From positions 31,017,575 through 31,081,574 of the forward strand of contig NC_052392.1 of the NCBI RefSeq assembly GCF_009389715.1: a stretch of 64,000 nt of DNA, given 5' to 3'. This DNA is from Phoenix dactylifera. Its lineage: Eukaryota > Streptophyta > Magnoliopsida > Arecales > Arecaceae. Made by a program: the position numbers and the translations under genes. The notes below the pieces were generated by a model. The model was not told the DNA's origin. It saw nothing but the letters and a program-made list of their open reading frames with translations, and searched no databases. Position 1 is the stretch's first letter. The number at the start of each line of letters is the position of its first letter. Positions 46,152-58,581 of this stretch are shown piece by piece.

Positions 46152-49100
46152 TTACGCCGCCTTGAGGGCATTGCACAGGGAGTTGTATGCATTAACACAG
46201 AGCTTGAATTTTTCCTCTGCCATGGCCTGCATTAGTACATTAGGTGATTATTAGAATATGAAAAGAGAACATTTAAGTTATAATCCATTAGGGTGTGTTG
46301 ATGCACGTCCGAAGAAAGATGGAATGATCCTTTCTCTCTCTCTGACCAATGATCCAGATTATTGAATGTTGAAATGAGAAAATAATATATTTTTGACCCA
46401 TTACAATTTTTTCATTCTTGTGGTAGGATTGGTCCTTAGAAAGTCATAGGATGTAAATAAGATTAATTCTCATTTTGTACCATTGATTGTCATGATACTG
46501 TATATGCTGAAACTAAACTTGGAAAAACATGCAACAGTCACCAGCAAGAAGCAATCAAATACAAAAAGTTCAGGGAAGTTTGGAAAATCTTTCTTCAATA
46601 TTTTGAATAATAGTCAACGATTTACTTCCTCATAAGCTCTCAGGCAACTTGTGTTATCAAAAATTCAACTATCCAAATATATATCCATGTGCAAAATTTA
46701 TGAATCAATGAACTGATTTCTGGCAATTACCAGAGCATGGCATGGTTTTCTAAATCCATATCCAACACCATGTGAGCGCTCAGTCAAGTAAATTAGTAAG
46801 TTGAATGAATAGCTGACCTGTGAAGGGCCTTGATGCTTGTCAGGGTGCCACTTCAAAGCAGATGCATGAAAACTGCAGAGAGCAATAAAAGGCTGTGTAA
46901 TTGAGAAAAAAGAAGAATGCAACACTAAATAGGACAAGTTCATGTTAGGAAATAACATTCAGTCTTTTTATTTTCAAAAAAAAAAAAAACTTACGCGCTT
47001 TTGACATCATCTAATTTTAAGGGCCCTGTAGGTGGTAAGCCAAGAGTAGCTCTGTCAGAGTGCGAACCTACATCCAAATCGTCATAAACATCTCTTTCAC
47101 TCCATACTCTTTTCCAAGCTTTTTCCCATCTTGATTCATTGCTCCGTTCAGATCTTGATGTTGAGTAATTGAAATGAAAGTTCTGCCATGATGCATAGGA
47201 CCAAGTAAAACCCTTGTGTCCACCAAAGACAGCTTCAAAGATTGTCTCAGGATGGCCATAATCATCTTCGTCATAATAGCTTTGACTATTCTGCCAACCT
47301 GACCAAGAATAACCATCCAAATGAGTTCCAAAGGTATACCAATCAGATATTAACAAATCTCCACATGCTCAATGTTCCCGACCTCAGTTTGCAATACTTG
47401 AGAATCCCACGAGTGAGAAAAAGGGGGAAAAAAATTATACCAGCCACCTTGTTGGCTGTTCTTATATGCTCAATGGTTTCATGAAACTAAAACCTCCACG
47501 ACCACTCCATTCCTCAATTTACGGAACACATGTGCCGTTTATAATATTTACATAGATAATCACTAGCTTCACTTGTTAGGGCTCGTTTGGTTCGCGGGAA
47601 GCATTTTTCCTCCTAGGAATATGATTCCTGGGAAGCAGATTCCTAGGAAGAGGATGCCTAGGAAAGTACTTTTGGCATGTTTGGTTGACAATGGGAAGGT
47701 GACAAATTTTAAAGTGCTTATGTTTGGTTGAACATCCACTTTCCTGGAAAAGTTATGTATAATTCCTATTATACCCTTAATAAAAATTAGATCTTTAATG
47801 CTTCTTTAATGCTGAAGGGTCTTTTTGGGAAAAAATAAAAATGGAGTGATTTCGGCCTCATGGGAAAGTAACTTTTCCATGTTTCTCATGGGAAAGACTT
47901 TGCCATGAAATGTGGGAATCATATTCCCATGGAAATACAACTTTCTCGTCTCTCTCCTTTGAAAACTCCAACCAAACAAGAGGCATCTCATTACTTTTCC
48001 GTTGACCACACTTTCCGCCCTTCTTTTCCTGCGAACCAAACGAGCCCTTAATGATATGCTGAATGGGCTGTTGAACATACCTAGGTGCCATAATAACTGT
48101 TGTTTTCTTGCACAAAATGTTTATGATACAATTAATATACTGCAGATGCCTGAGTTTTTCTTGACCCGATTCAACCCAACAACCTCTTGGACCTATAAAA
48201 TAAATCCAAATGCTGATCCAGACAGACCTAATGGAAGTAAATCAAGCTTGGATTTAAATTTCTGACACCAACTAAATATACAACAGGAATAGATTGCACC
48301 AAAGACTGGTCCAACCTGACCTGATTGCAGACTACTTAAAGTCTTGCAAACTAACTATTTTATAACACTTGCTCTAGTAGAAAGCCTCTTTTCTTCTCTT
48401 TTCCCTTAAAAATCTGTCAAATATTCAAAAGAGTATGTTTATGTTATATTTAGGAAAATCAACTTTTCTCTGAATATTCGTAAGAATCAAACTTCCAACT
48501 ACTTCTAAATTTTCCAAATAATAGAAAAATCCAAAGTTCTATGTCAAATTTTAACAAAATACATTCAAGTTTGAACTACCATCCAGGAGTAAGTATCCCT
48601 CTTTTCTCCTTTACTAAAATTAAAAGTAACCCAAGAATTGATGCTGTATAGCCAAAGAATAATTAAGTAATGTAGAAAGTTCCCCACAATGGCACCAAAT
48701 AGTGACCTAATGGAGATAATGTAGCTAAAGTGGCCAGCTCTGTTCCAAACTGGTTCTATTAGCCGGAACTAGACTGTAACTGATTGGTTTTGGTCATGGT
48801 CTGCCGTACCGGTCCGGCCTGAGACCGGTACCGGATCAGCGTGAAATCCGGTACCGGTAATTTATTGTTGAAGAACCGGTACGGAACCGGTACGGGACCG
48901 GTTCGGACCGGTACGGGACCGGTACGCCACCGGTACGGGACCGGTTTCGTACCGGTCCAGGACGCCACCGGTACGCCGACTGGTACCGGTACGGCGGACC
49001 TTGGTTTTGGTGCAAATCGAGTGAGATTAATTAAAACCAAGTTACGGGGATTTGACTTGACTCTGACTGAAAACAGCCTTTCTAGCAGCAAATGAATCAG

Positions 49101-51254
49101 TTTCAGCCAGGACTTCAAATTTTTAGGAATATCTAGGAACATAATAATTTTGCAAAACAAAGAATATTAAGGCATAACTTAATGCCATATATCAAAAAAT
49201 GATTTATAACTTTATAGGTTATATGGTGTAACGCTGATTGACTATTAAAGTGTAAAGTTGAATAATATGGAAGCTTTGAAGAGTAGGATTCTCAAACTAA
49301 ATAAAATTGACTGTGTGCAACAGTACATATATGGAATAGAAATGAAAAGAAATCATAGCAAACAAAATGATGACCAGCATGCATTCTATTTTGAATTTCT
49401 GCAATTCTGAAATTATCATGTAGATGCATTGTGTGATAGATGAAGATGCACCTATATGTTTAAGTGGTTAGGATGAAGAGTATTTTAAGGACATTATGTA
49501 ACTCCGCATACTTTTTAGGATTGAGAAAATATGATATCAGACATTGTATGGCCCCACACGTTCGAACAAAAAAATGGAGGTTAGCTTGAATGCATGAAAA
49601 TTAAACAGTTCGCAGCAGCCTAGCTTCTAAGGGGAGAGTTGGGGACATTATAACTAAAAGACTGCTGGGCAGGATTCAAGAATTCTATAGCATGTATGGA
49701 GGTTGAGAACTACACGATAATATATTCACATACGATATGACACCTAAGATAGTAAATATATAGGACCATGCTAATTGCCGCCTAACAGCTAGGTAGGTAA
49801 CATGAATGGTGAAAGTAAAACATAATAGCCACTCCTCATCCATCAATATTTGATACTAGAACTTAGGGCCTGTTTGAACAGCAGAACAACTTGTCAGGGT
49901 GATACTTTGTCATCAGATGAGATTTCCTATTAAGAAGATGTAGAAGTAGGAGGATTGGCAATCACTCGATCACTAGAATCCCCTTTTTCCAGGATAATGT
50001 AATCCATCGGAGAGGTGATTTAGTTTATCCTCAAAGATCGGGGTTTGGGAAGCCAGACACCCTCAAACTCTCCAACTTCCTCTTTTTCTCACTTATTTCA
50101 TCTACAAAATCCCATCAGCAATAGATTATTCATGGATAGTCTGTTTGGGCATCCAAACCCCACCTCAGAGAAAATGTAGTTGTGGCTTGCAACTCAGAAT
50201 TATGATATTAGTAATTACCTGTGGGCAAGGTAATAAAATTGCATATATGTTGTGGTTAGCTTAGTACCCGTAATCATAGTTGAGATTCTTCTTATAGAAA
50301 GAATCCTCATTCAAGTTTCAAACAAGACATGCTACAATTATTCCCAGGAGAAGTCCAGTCACCGAAGGACACTTAACACTCAGAAAGCATAAACAGGCAT
50401 TTCCATCCAAGATAATGCCCACACTAGAGCACAGAGCAAATTATATGTACTTTGGTGCTACATGTTTGAAAACAGTGGATATAAGATTGAAATGGTGAAA
50501 TAAATTGATAAAAGAATCGTACGAAAATTATATCAGGAGATGAACCAGACTAATTTCACAAAAGAGAACTCACGCTTACTCCCACCATGTTTTCCTTTTC
50601 CAGAGCATGACGAACTATAAGGCTTTGATTTTCCAGATTTTCTGGACCGTGGAATACTATCAAATCCATGCGAACCGTTTTCTACGTTGGCATTTCTGCT
50701 GCTGATACCATCAGCACACCAATATAAGTCTTCATCCTAGTAGCAAAAGCCAGGTGTCAGGCAGATCAATATCCTGATAAATCAGGCTTATGTTGATGAT
50801 TAAGTAATCTTTCTTTACTAGTGGAAAATGGAATCATTAAGCATGCATACTTTCAGAAAATGTGGCTATGTGCAAGCTGAGGAAATAGGAGAGGTTCCAT
50901 GAAACCATAAAAACAGTCAAAAAATAATGCACACCTGAATGTGAAATTTCGAAGATTTGCCACATAGAAAAAAATCTTTAAGAGCTTTTTTTGCTTCAGC
51001 ACGCTTTTGACGAACTGCATATCTTATGTAAGTCTGTTCGGAGCCAGATTGTATTAGACAAATTTCTTGCCATACAGTACTGAATTATTGGCAAAAGAAC
51101 TTGCTCTAGCAACTGCATAAAATGAACTGTCTCTAAAATCTTATTCTGGTAAACTGCAGATTTCAATGGAAGACATTTTTCATACATTAAATTACATGCA
51201 ATAATTAAATTTCGTATATTCATGATTTTCAATTTACTGCATGGCATTTGTATG

Positions 51255-51287
<33 letters not shown>

Positions 51288-54200
51288 TCCCAAAACATCC
51301 AACATCACAACAAGGCCAGGTGGCACCTAAGACAGCAGAGTTGCATGATATACTATATCATGCATACAAAAAAGCAGATGCATTCTTTTGTACAACAAAG
51401 GGGAAGAAAAAATTACCAATGAAAAATACACAGTAATTTAAAAGTCTCTATAACATGGTAGTGATCAGACAAACTGTAACCAAATTGCATATGCATAGAA
51501 TGGAGGTCTTTACAAAATATTCAAGTAGAAGATTTCATGCTAATAAGTACCATTACATACTCAGATTGTCTTCTAGTCTTCTGAAAGGTTGAGTTTCCAA
51601 AAATTCCTACTTGGAAATAGTTCTTATCAAAGGACATATTATCTCAAAAGGGTTGCTATGAATTTCCTATGCCCTTATTCCATCTTGTTCCTTTAGGGTC
51701 TCCTTCACCTCTCATCTGACCCTTGAACTTTTATACAGGACATCTCAATAGAACACCCTGTATATGATATCCTTCTCTCAGGAATTCATGGTCTATGCAT
51801 AACTAAAATAGATTGAGGAGGCAGCATGTATGCTCCCTTTCCAAACAATCACAATTGTTGAAATCATGCATGATTTAGAGTACAGTAAATAGACTCAGAT
51901 AAGTTTTTTAGGTGCATGTCTAAGTTTCAGTTCCTTTCAATATCTAAGAGTTTCCTTTTATTAATCCATGTTCAAGCATCATACAAACATCTGCATTTAA
52001 GTGTTAAATAAAAGTAATTTAGGCTAAACCAAAGGTCTAGGTGATGTAGGATTTAGATCACCTAAATATGATATTTCCCAGCAATAATTGCATTAAGCTT
52101 CACTAGCAATAGCATGCACAAATATTAAACTGTAAATTTGTTGGTTGCATCTAATCAAAATTTTAAATACTATTAGCTCACCTAACATGGGCATAGATAT
52201 AAGATAGTCATCAACTAACCAGAACTAGAAACATGGCAGAAACTTCCAAGCTATCCCATTACCCATTTTAAAAATTTGTCCATATTTTGATAGCCCTTCA
52301 AAAACTGCAAGGCAATTAAACAGATTCCCTGATGTGAGGCAATTTCATAAAGATATTGGAAAGTCTAAAAGAAGCCAAGATCGAATAGGGGTGCCCTGAT
52401 TCTTAAGGCCTAAGTTATAACATCAGAAATCAGAACAAGCCAGTTTCAACTGCACTTGCACCTTCTTAAAAAGAAGAGACGTCCTAATCTGTCACGTATA
52501 GTTACACATGAAATAGCCACTACAATTGTACATAAAGCCCAGTTTCTGTCTTGTTTTCATTAGTATGGGTTAATGGAAGAGCTATTCTAGGGTTCAGTTG
52601 TATGAGATTGGTTTTGTTTCTAAGGTAAAATTAATTTTCTAATTGGTTTTTGTGTAGATAAATTGAAGAATTAGCAAAAATCTGAGTATCCCATCAAGAA
52701 TCATTGTGCTTGTTTTGACACCTGCATCTTTGGTGGCCGTGTATCTACATCCATGGTGTTTTACCCAAAGTATGTATGTTGGCATACACGAAAACAACAC
52801 AGATCTTCTAGAAAGTAGGAAGAACTCGAGATGAGTGTAGAGAGTGGATCTCTCAGAAAACCAAAGAGCGATGTGGGGGATTAGGGAAGGAGAATACGGG
52901 GCACTCAAGATAAGGCAGGCTACTTATTGGCTCAATAACACCAATGAAGTCAGTGGAGTGGATTAAGTGAAATGAATGCAATTAGGCTAGGATCATTTGC
53001 TCAAGCTGCGACACATGCCATGCACATGGTTTGTTAGAGAAGAGACTGTTTGATGGATGATTACGATTCTAGCAGTCAATATTAATCTAATTTGAAAATT
53101 TAAGTTCCAGTTACTAATTTACCTGCTATTTATTGATTAGAACCTATTGAAAAAAAAAAATCCCTTCTTTTGATGGTCATTTTAGTCCCTAGTCTGTGTA
53201 TGAAACAAGATATGAATTATAAATTTTTAAAATAAACCCGATATAAGAGTGCGCATAACATGCATAACTGTGTATATAAGAAGGCATAAGTGTCTCCAAA
53301 TACACCATGAATTAAATGAAACATGGTCAAGCTGTAATCATTAAAGTACAATAAAAAAAATGGCTCCACATACTCGTACCCTGTGATCCTCTTTAGCCAG
53401 GTCAATATCCTAAGAATTGGAGATTAGATGGAACACAAATCACCCTAGATATAGCATGTACTTGATCAATAAGAAAGGTCTTGCTCCAAACCTCCACCCT
53501 CCCTCAAAAAAGAAAAAAAAAGGTCTTATAACTCAATAACACTTGTTTATCTTTTTGACAATTTCTCATACTAAATTACAAAAAAAGGAGATGTTCTCAA
53601 CATATTCATATTATAATATATTTAGGAGATATTTTTCAGGGTAAAAAAGGTTAGAGGACATGGATAAGGTATTCCTCTCATGGATATCTTAAAATTTTAA
53701 ATTTGAAAAACTGCAAGAGTACTGAATTTCGAATTTCATTTCATTAGGGGGTCTTTGGCTGGGACAAACTGCAAGAAGTGTACAATAGTTTGTTGAAATT
53801 GAGTTTGGCGGAACTACAGTTCTTAGCAACCATTTGGTGAGGTTAAAGTTGCAAGGGTTCAATTCACTTCAGGTCGAGCCTAGTCATTCTATTTAAGTGG
53901 ATGTCAGATAGACAGAAGTGAAGTTATTAAAAAGGATTGGTCAGTAAGGTCATCAGTCAGCTTCCTGCAATCTGACTTTTCCCCTTGCCAAAATTGAAAA
54001 GGTGATATTTGGGAAGCCAAAACTTGAGCTTTGCATTATGGACCTTCCAGAGAAATTGTAGTTCTGGACCTTGAGTTGGACAATCCCAACAAAAAAAAAA
54101 AGTCCTGAATTTCCTAGAGCGATCAATCCTGTACATCTTCATCCCCAACATTCTTCAGCACAATGCAGATGGTCAATTCATTGAAATAAGAATATACCAA

Positions 54201-56454
54201 AGAATGCAGGTACCCTAAGCTACTATATAAATTAGAAAGAAAATGGAAAGCTTCAGATCTTACCTTAGATGGTTTTCGACTTGTTCTTTCACCCTGAAAT
54301 ACATTTGCATAGTAAAATATTAATCTCAGAATGTAAATAAGTGACAAGAATGCAGAGGCATGATAAACAACTTCCATATAATATATATTCTTCTCACATG
54401 GCCAGCATGCACAAACTGCACAGGCATACACATGCATGCAATGCAAGAATACACATGCACTTTTAAGCATATATGTTTTTAAGAGTAGATAGTTGAAAGT
54501 CTAACAACTTGAACACTTGCTGAAACTAAGAAAAAAAAAATCTAGCTTCTCCTGCTATGATATGTTAGCTAGTGAACTATCTACCTGTCTAAGATCATTA
54601 TGCAAGCAAGCCATAAATAAAATATCTTGCAACTAAAGAAAGTAATGGCTACAAAAAATCAAGAATTTCTTTTAAATAAAACAATGAAATTTGTTTTCCC
54701 ACATAATCATTCAGATAACAAATACTCAAACTACAAACACTTTGTACTCTTTCTATGCTGCATTCTTATTTGTCATGTCACCTTGTGGAAGGGAAGTGGT
54801 GGATGAACAGATCTCATAAGATTCAGACATGATGGATGAATCGGGAATTGCCTTCAGGTTGTTGCGGAATTGCCACATACTTTTGAAACTAAGAGGAAGA
54901 TAATATAAATTGCACTGGGCCAAAATATTTGAAGGGTAAGAATGTTATACATAAGATGAGAGACACGTGGCTATGATGAGGTAATTGTGATGTAAAACTC
55001 TGTAGAATAAGTTTGGAAATGAGTAGCACACATAAGGAGCAACAGTCAGAATAAGTACGCTCTTCATCTAAGGGAGCAGATAAATAAACTAACAATGACT
55101 TACACAGAACTAGAGTAGGGCATGCATGATGCACAATGGATGGATGGCTTTTAATTCCCCATAGGCCATGAGAAACGAGACTAATGGCTTTCATGTAGGG
55201 TACACTAGGACATGCACTTCGTGCTCTCATATCTACATTGAGAAAATCATATAGGGATACTTCTCAAAACCAAATCCTTGGCTTTTGTATTCCTTCCTAT
55301 CCAAATAAGAGGTCCATAAAGAGAAGAGATTTCCAAAAGATTAAAGAACAAGAAATGTGAGAAGTGAATCTTGAGATTCATGAAGGGAGACACTTGGATC
55401 CATAATGATCGGCAATTCTATTTATGAATAATATGACATCTGAAACCACGTGTGATTAGACTCAAACATTTTGCAGTCATAGAATAGTATATATGGAAAG
55501 GTTATGAATTGAAGGAACTTCCAACCAAAGTTATATATGGACATAAATACCCAATGACCCTCCATTATAAAAATATTAGCAAGACTTGATTTGGACCTCA
55601 GTCTCCTAAAACTCGCATACACACACATAAACCCACATCCCATATGGACATGGATTCCAAGTCTTCTTTGTTAACTCTTACCTTCTCTCCACTACAGTTA
55701 AGGCCCAACCTTATCTAGAGTTAAATTTAGCCTAACCCAGAAAGAGGGTCCGACTTGGTATAATATTTGCATTCCTGTTCTTTCAATTAAATCTATTATT
55801 TTAGTATCCTGAATGCCGTATAGCTTTCTGTGAATCCCTCCTCCTTGAATCTGATGAATCACAACAGTTTTGTTTCTAAGGATCAAAGAGATCTTCGATC
55901 AAATTTTAGCATGATTAATGCATTTTATCAGCAGCTAGTACCAATGATCGTTCTCATTGAGGCACAATAAGAACATACAGCTGGATCGACCATCGGTTAT
56001 GAAGAATTTTATGTGGAGCTAATTTCTCCAAATTCTCTATCAAGTTAGACACGAACCATCTTAACAATATATGACTTTTAATCATTTCAGTCACATAGCA
56101 CCCACTTCTCGATAATACTTTTGAATTCAAAACACTAAATGCTATACACCATTAACCCAAGAAACAAAATAATTAACAGAACCCTACCCAAGCACATTAA
56201 AATAAATCAATCTATCAAAGCATAGAAATCAATCGGATCTTAGACCATTTAGCTAATATGCAATCATCAGCTCAGACCACTTAAATGAAATAAAACAAAT
56301 TAAACAAAAGGGAGGTTTGGGAGCTAACCTTATCGTCCCATTTGCTCTTCCATTTGGCGAGAGAGATGGGGGTGGAATGGAACGAAGCGAAGTGAGGAAA
56401 AGGGTACAGAGGATTCCGTAATGATGGTAAACTCTTCCACATAGCTGCTTGCAT
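46152..56454 (-). CDS. Mitochondrion-type J-domain protein (DnaJ/Hsp40 family, class C)
   Basis: Seven minus-strand exons join in frame: 56329-56454, 54264-54293, 50935-51033, 50576-50738, 46995-47298, 46818-46872 and 46152-46226 (852 nt, 283 residues). All have GT donors and AG acceptors. An in-frame stop lies 17 codons before the first ATG (MQAAMWKSLPS). The N-terminus is basic and Ser/Pro/Phe-rich without acidic residues until 40 (HFASFHSTPISLAKWKSKW), as in organelle presequences. A conserved basic helix, TYIRYAVRQKRAEAKKALKD, is at 53-72 and an aromatic-rich middle at 140-220. The J-domain core at the extreme C-terminus has LGLPPTGPLKLDDVKSAFH, then ALKWHPDKHQGPSQ with HPD at 250-252, and AEEKFKLCVNAYNSL. 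J proteins stimulate Hsp70 ATPase through HPD. There are no Gly/Phe or zinc-finger regions, hence class C. Exon 2 is just 30 nt. Confidence 0.9.
47579..48047. mobile_element. Tourist-like MITE in a DnaJ intron
   Basis: It is 469 bp long. The termini are near-perfect inverted repeats starting GGGCTCGTTTGGTTCGC on both strands (C/A difference afterwards). TTA flanks both sides (47576-47578 and 48048-48050), the hallmark of PIF/Harbinger-derived Tourist elements. The interior has TTCCTAGGAA, ATTCCCATGG and CATGGGAAA palindromic pieces and no transposase. It lies in the intron between DnaJ exons 4 and 5. Confidence 0.9.
48795..49003. mobile_element. hAT-like MITE, ACCGGT-rich (209 bp copy)
   Basis: Left terminus CATGGTCTGCCGTACCGG; reversed right terminus CAAGGTCCGCCGTACCGG: two mismatches in 18 bp. 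A perfect 8-bp target duplication, GTTTTGGT, flanks it (48787-48794 and 49004-49011). Almost the whole interior is built of ACCGGTACGGGACCGGT-like steps that pair with one another. It shares both termini and the 8-bp duplication length with the copy at 34631. It lies in the same DnaJ intron as the Tourist-like element. Confidence 0.85.
51258..51288. repeat. (GT)n(GA)n microsatellite in DnaJ intron 2
   Basis: TGTGTGTGTGTG passes directly into GAGAGAGAGAGAGAGAG. It lies 225 bp upstream (on the gene strand) of the third exon. Confidence 0.8.
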
Positions 56455-57340
56455 CCCCGCCTGGAGATTTCGCCAGAAAAACGGAGAGAGAGAAGGAAAT
56501 TTCTAAGAGGAAGGAGAGATCGCGCCAGAGGCATCGCACGCAGAGAGAGGATTCCTTTTATCTCATGGCTTCAATGAATTTGGGCGCAGGCGCATAGCCT
56601 TAGCCTTCGCCTTCGCAGCAGAGAACGCGGCCGCGCAATTCGGAGGCTGGTATTACGCCGTTGAATGCTTCACGTTGTTCTAAATTTTTGGTGCCCTAAA
56701 CTCTCACCTGAAGAATCGCATGACCTCGGACCAAACCAAACATGAGTTGACCGCTGTCGGACCCAGCAGGTTGTTTGCATCGGGTCCGAGTTCCTAAATT
56801 TCTGGTCCGTCAGGTCTAAATCTACATTTGTATATTAACAAAATTTTATAAAGAAAATATTACTTTTACTTCTAAATGAATTAATATTTATATAAAGCTG
56901 CAAACTATTTCAAGAGGTGAATAACCTCTGGCCATTTACCTTATCGGAAATTTAGTTTGGGTACTTTTCTTTTAATAAAAGAAAAGAAAAATTGATTTAG
57001 AATAATTTTTCGGATCTAACTGTGGTTGCATCGATTTTAATAGCTAATAGAAAGATCTAGAATAGACTCATATAATGTACGGATCAGATCAGATCAAAGT
57101 TTATGAAATCCAAACATGATCCTAAGTGTGGAACGAGTCTAACATTTGAACACAGTCCAACCCCATAGGTCTCTAAGAACTAGTTGGGTTGGGTCTAACT
57201 AGGTTGGGTTGGTGAAAATTTTCAATTGGATACCAATTGTTTGGTTGCATTTGAAAGCCTCAAAATGACTCTTGCAGAAAAATTCTTGGATGCTGGAAAA
57301 GGTCTGTCTTATGTCCCTATAACAAATGGTCCATTTATTG
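56455..57340. other. DnaJ leader/promoter and intergenic DNA
   Basis: The DnaJ leader on the minus strand is C/T-rich and contains two upstream ATGs at 56539 and 56534 in other frames, which would matter only if transcription starts above 56540. A GC-rich patch at 56.58-56.66 kb is the likely promoter. Beyond 56.8 kb is AT-rich intergenic sequence. Confidence 0.4.
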
Positions 57341-57343
57341 ATG

Positions 57344-57419
57344 GGCGAATGACCGGGGTTGAACCCGCGTGTGGTGGATTCATAATCCATTGTCTTGATC
57401 CACTTGGCTACATTCGTCC
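57344..57419 (-). pseudogene. Plastid-type trnH-like tRNA relic
   Basis: The minus strand reads GGACGAATGTAGCCAAGTGG, a D-arm, then the anticodon stem with GATTATGAATCC, and a T-arm with GCGGGTTCAACCCC, ending GTCATTCGCC. This is plastid trnH-GUG across 76 bases with several changes. The anticodon position has ATG in place of GTG and several differences are G-to-A or C-to-T, so it is a decayed nuclear copy of organelle DNA. A functional nuclear His tRNA is unlikely. Confidence 0.75.
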
Positions 57420-57424
57420 TCTAT

Positions 57425-58400
57425 CTAGCTAAAGAATTTTCTCTTTTTTTATTCATTATTATTGTATGTATGCTGGCCTCCATACATAAATCAAGATATT
57501 GGACATAGAATTCCAATCTTTAAAATATAAAAGGAAAATTCGAATCATCCTCGATTAGTCCTAAGAAGCAACGTTAAACTATAAGTTAATCCAAAGTGGG
57601 CGCAATCAATCCGAAGGTCGAGGCTGCCGTGAAACCAGTCGTTTGGGGTAATCTTTCTATGAGATAGGCTGGGCGCAGGTTGAGAGAACGGGCCGAGAAA
57701 AAACATCCGAAAGCATGCCGTGTGATCTGGGCTTAGGTCTAGTGCACGGTGTTATCAGAAAGCCCTACCCAGCCGATAAAAGATACCTAAGTTTGCGAAG
57801 TTTGATGAAAAAGATAACTCATACCATCACTTGCGACTTTTCATTTCCAACACTATCCGGTGAGAGATAACAAGGATAACCTTATTTTTCTCTTTCATAA
57901 GAGTTTCAAAAGAAATGTGGCAAAGTGAAGGCTAATTATACTATCATTACTCTAATCCCTGAGACTGCTGACAGGATTAACTCACTCATCAATCCGATTT
58001 ATTTGCGCATTCTAATGAAAAAAAAAAGAATTATCAAATGAAAATTACAGAGCCACCAATGCTTCTTCTCACTTGATCGGAAGCTTTGCTTCTCTCCCTC
58101 GTCCTGCCAATCGCCAGCAACCGTGATACTTGCTGCCATCATGCACGCGTCCATCGCTAGTTGATAGCATGATCGACCCAACGCGTAGCAACGGCTGGGA
58201 CAGCCGGCCGTTACTAAATATAAACAAAGAAACCACCCACGCGGTGCTCGGAAAACCTGGCGCAAACGAGGACGCCACCTTGGCTCCACAAACTCCTCTT
58301 GTTTCTGCTCTAATTTCTGTGCATATTATAACGGCAAAACATCCTGTATTCCCAAAATTCCAAGCTGTCTTTCCAATTCCCACAGCACCCATCTCCACTC
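57425..58400. other. Intergenic stretch upstream of the acidic-protein gene
   Basis: The part next to the tRNA relic (to about 57.5 kb) may be trailing plastid spacer sequence. The stretch 58.1-58.4 kb is more GC-rich and probably contains the promoter of the gene at 58582. No other gene was seen. Confidence 0.4.
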
Positions 58401-58581
58401 CCTCTCACGTATTTATAGGGACTGCAAGGAATAGGAGAGAGAGCATACTCTTTGGGTACGTACATCTGTTTCCTCTTCTTCTGCTTTCGTTTTTGATGAT
58501 GTTTGTTCCTTCTATGTGATTCCTTTCCTGGTTTATAAAGTTCTACCTTCTGTTGCTTTGATAGGGAGAGAGAAGAGAGAG
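58401..58581 (+). promoter_or_regulatory. TATA box and leader of the acidic-protein gene
   Basis: CACGTATTTATAGGGACTGC at about 58407-58426 contains a TATTTATAG box, placing transcription start near 58440-58450. A possible leader intron runs from GG|GTACGTAC (donor near 58456) to TTTGATAG (acceptor ending 58563). The ATG follows at 58582. Confidence 0.5.

Noticed and set aside
53376..53415. A 30-nt phase-0 segment (DIDLAKEDHR) with acceptor and donor in the DnaJ gene, considered as an extra exon
   Set aside because: It fits the frame and splice signals, but would insert ten residues between KPSK and TYIRYAVRQ, which are adjacent in the family as I know it. It remains a possible alternative exon.
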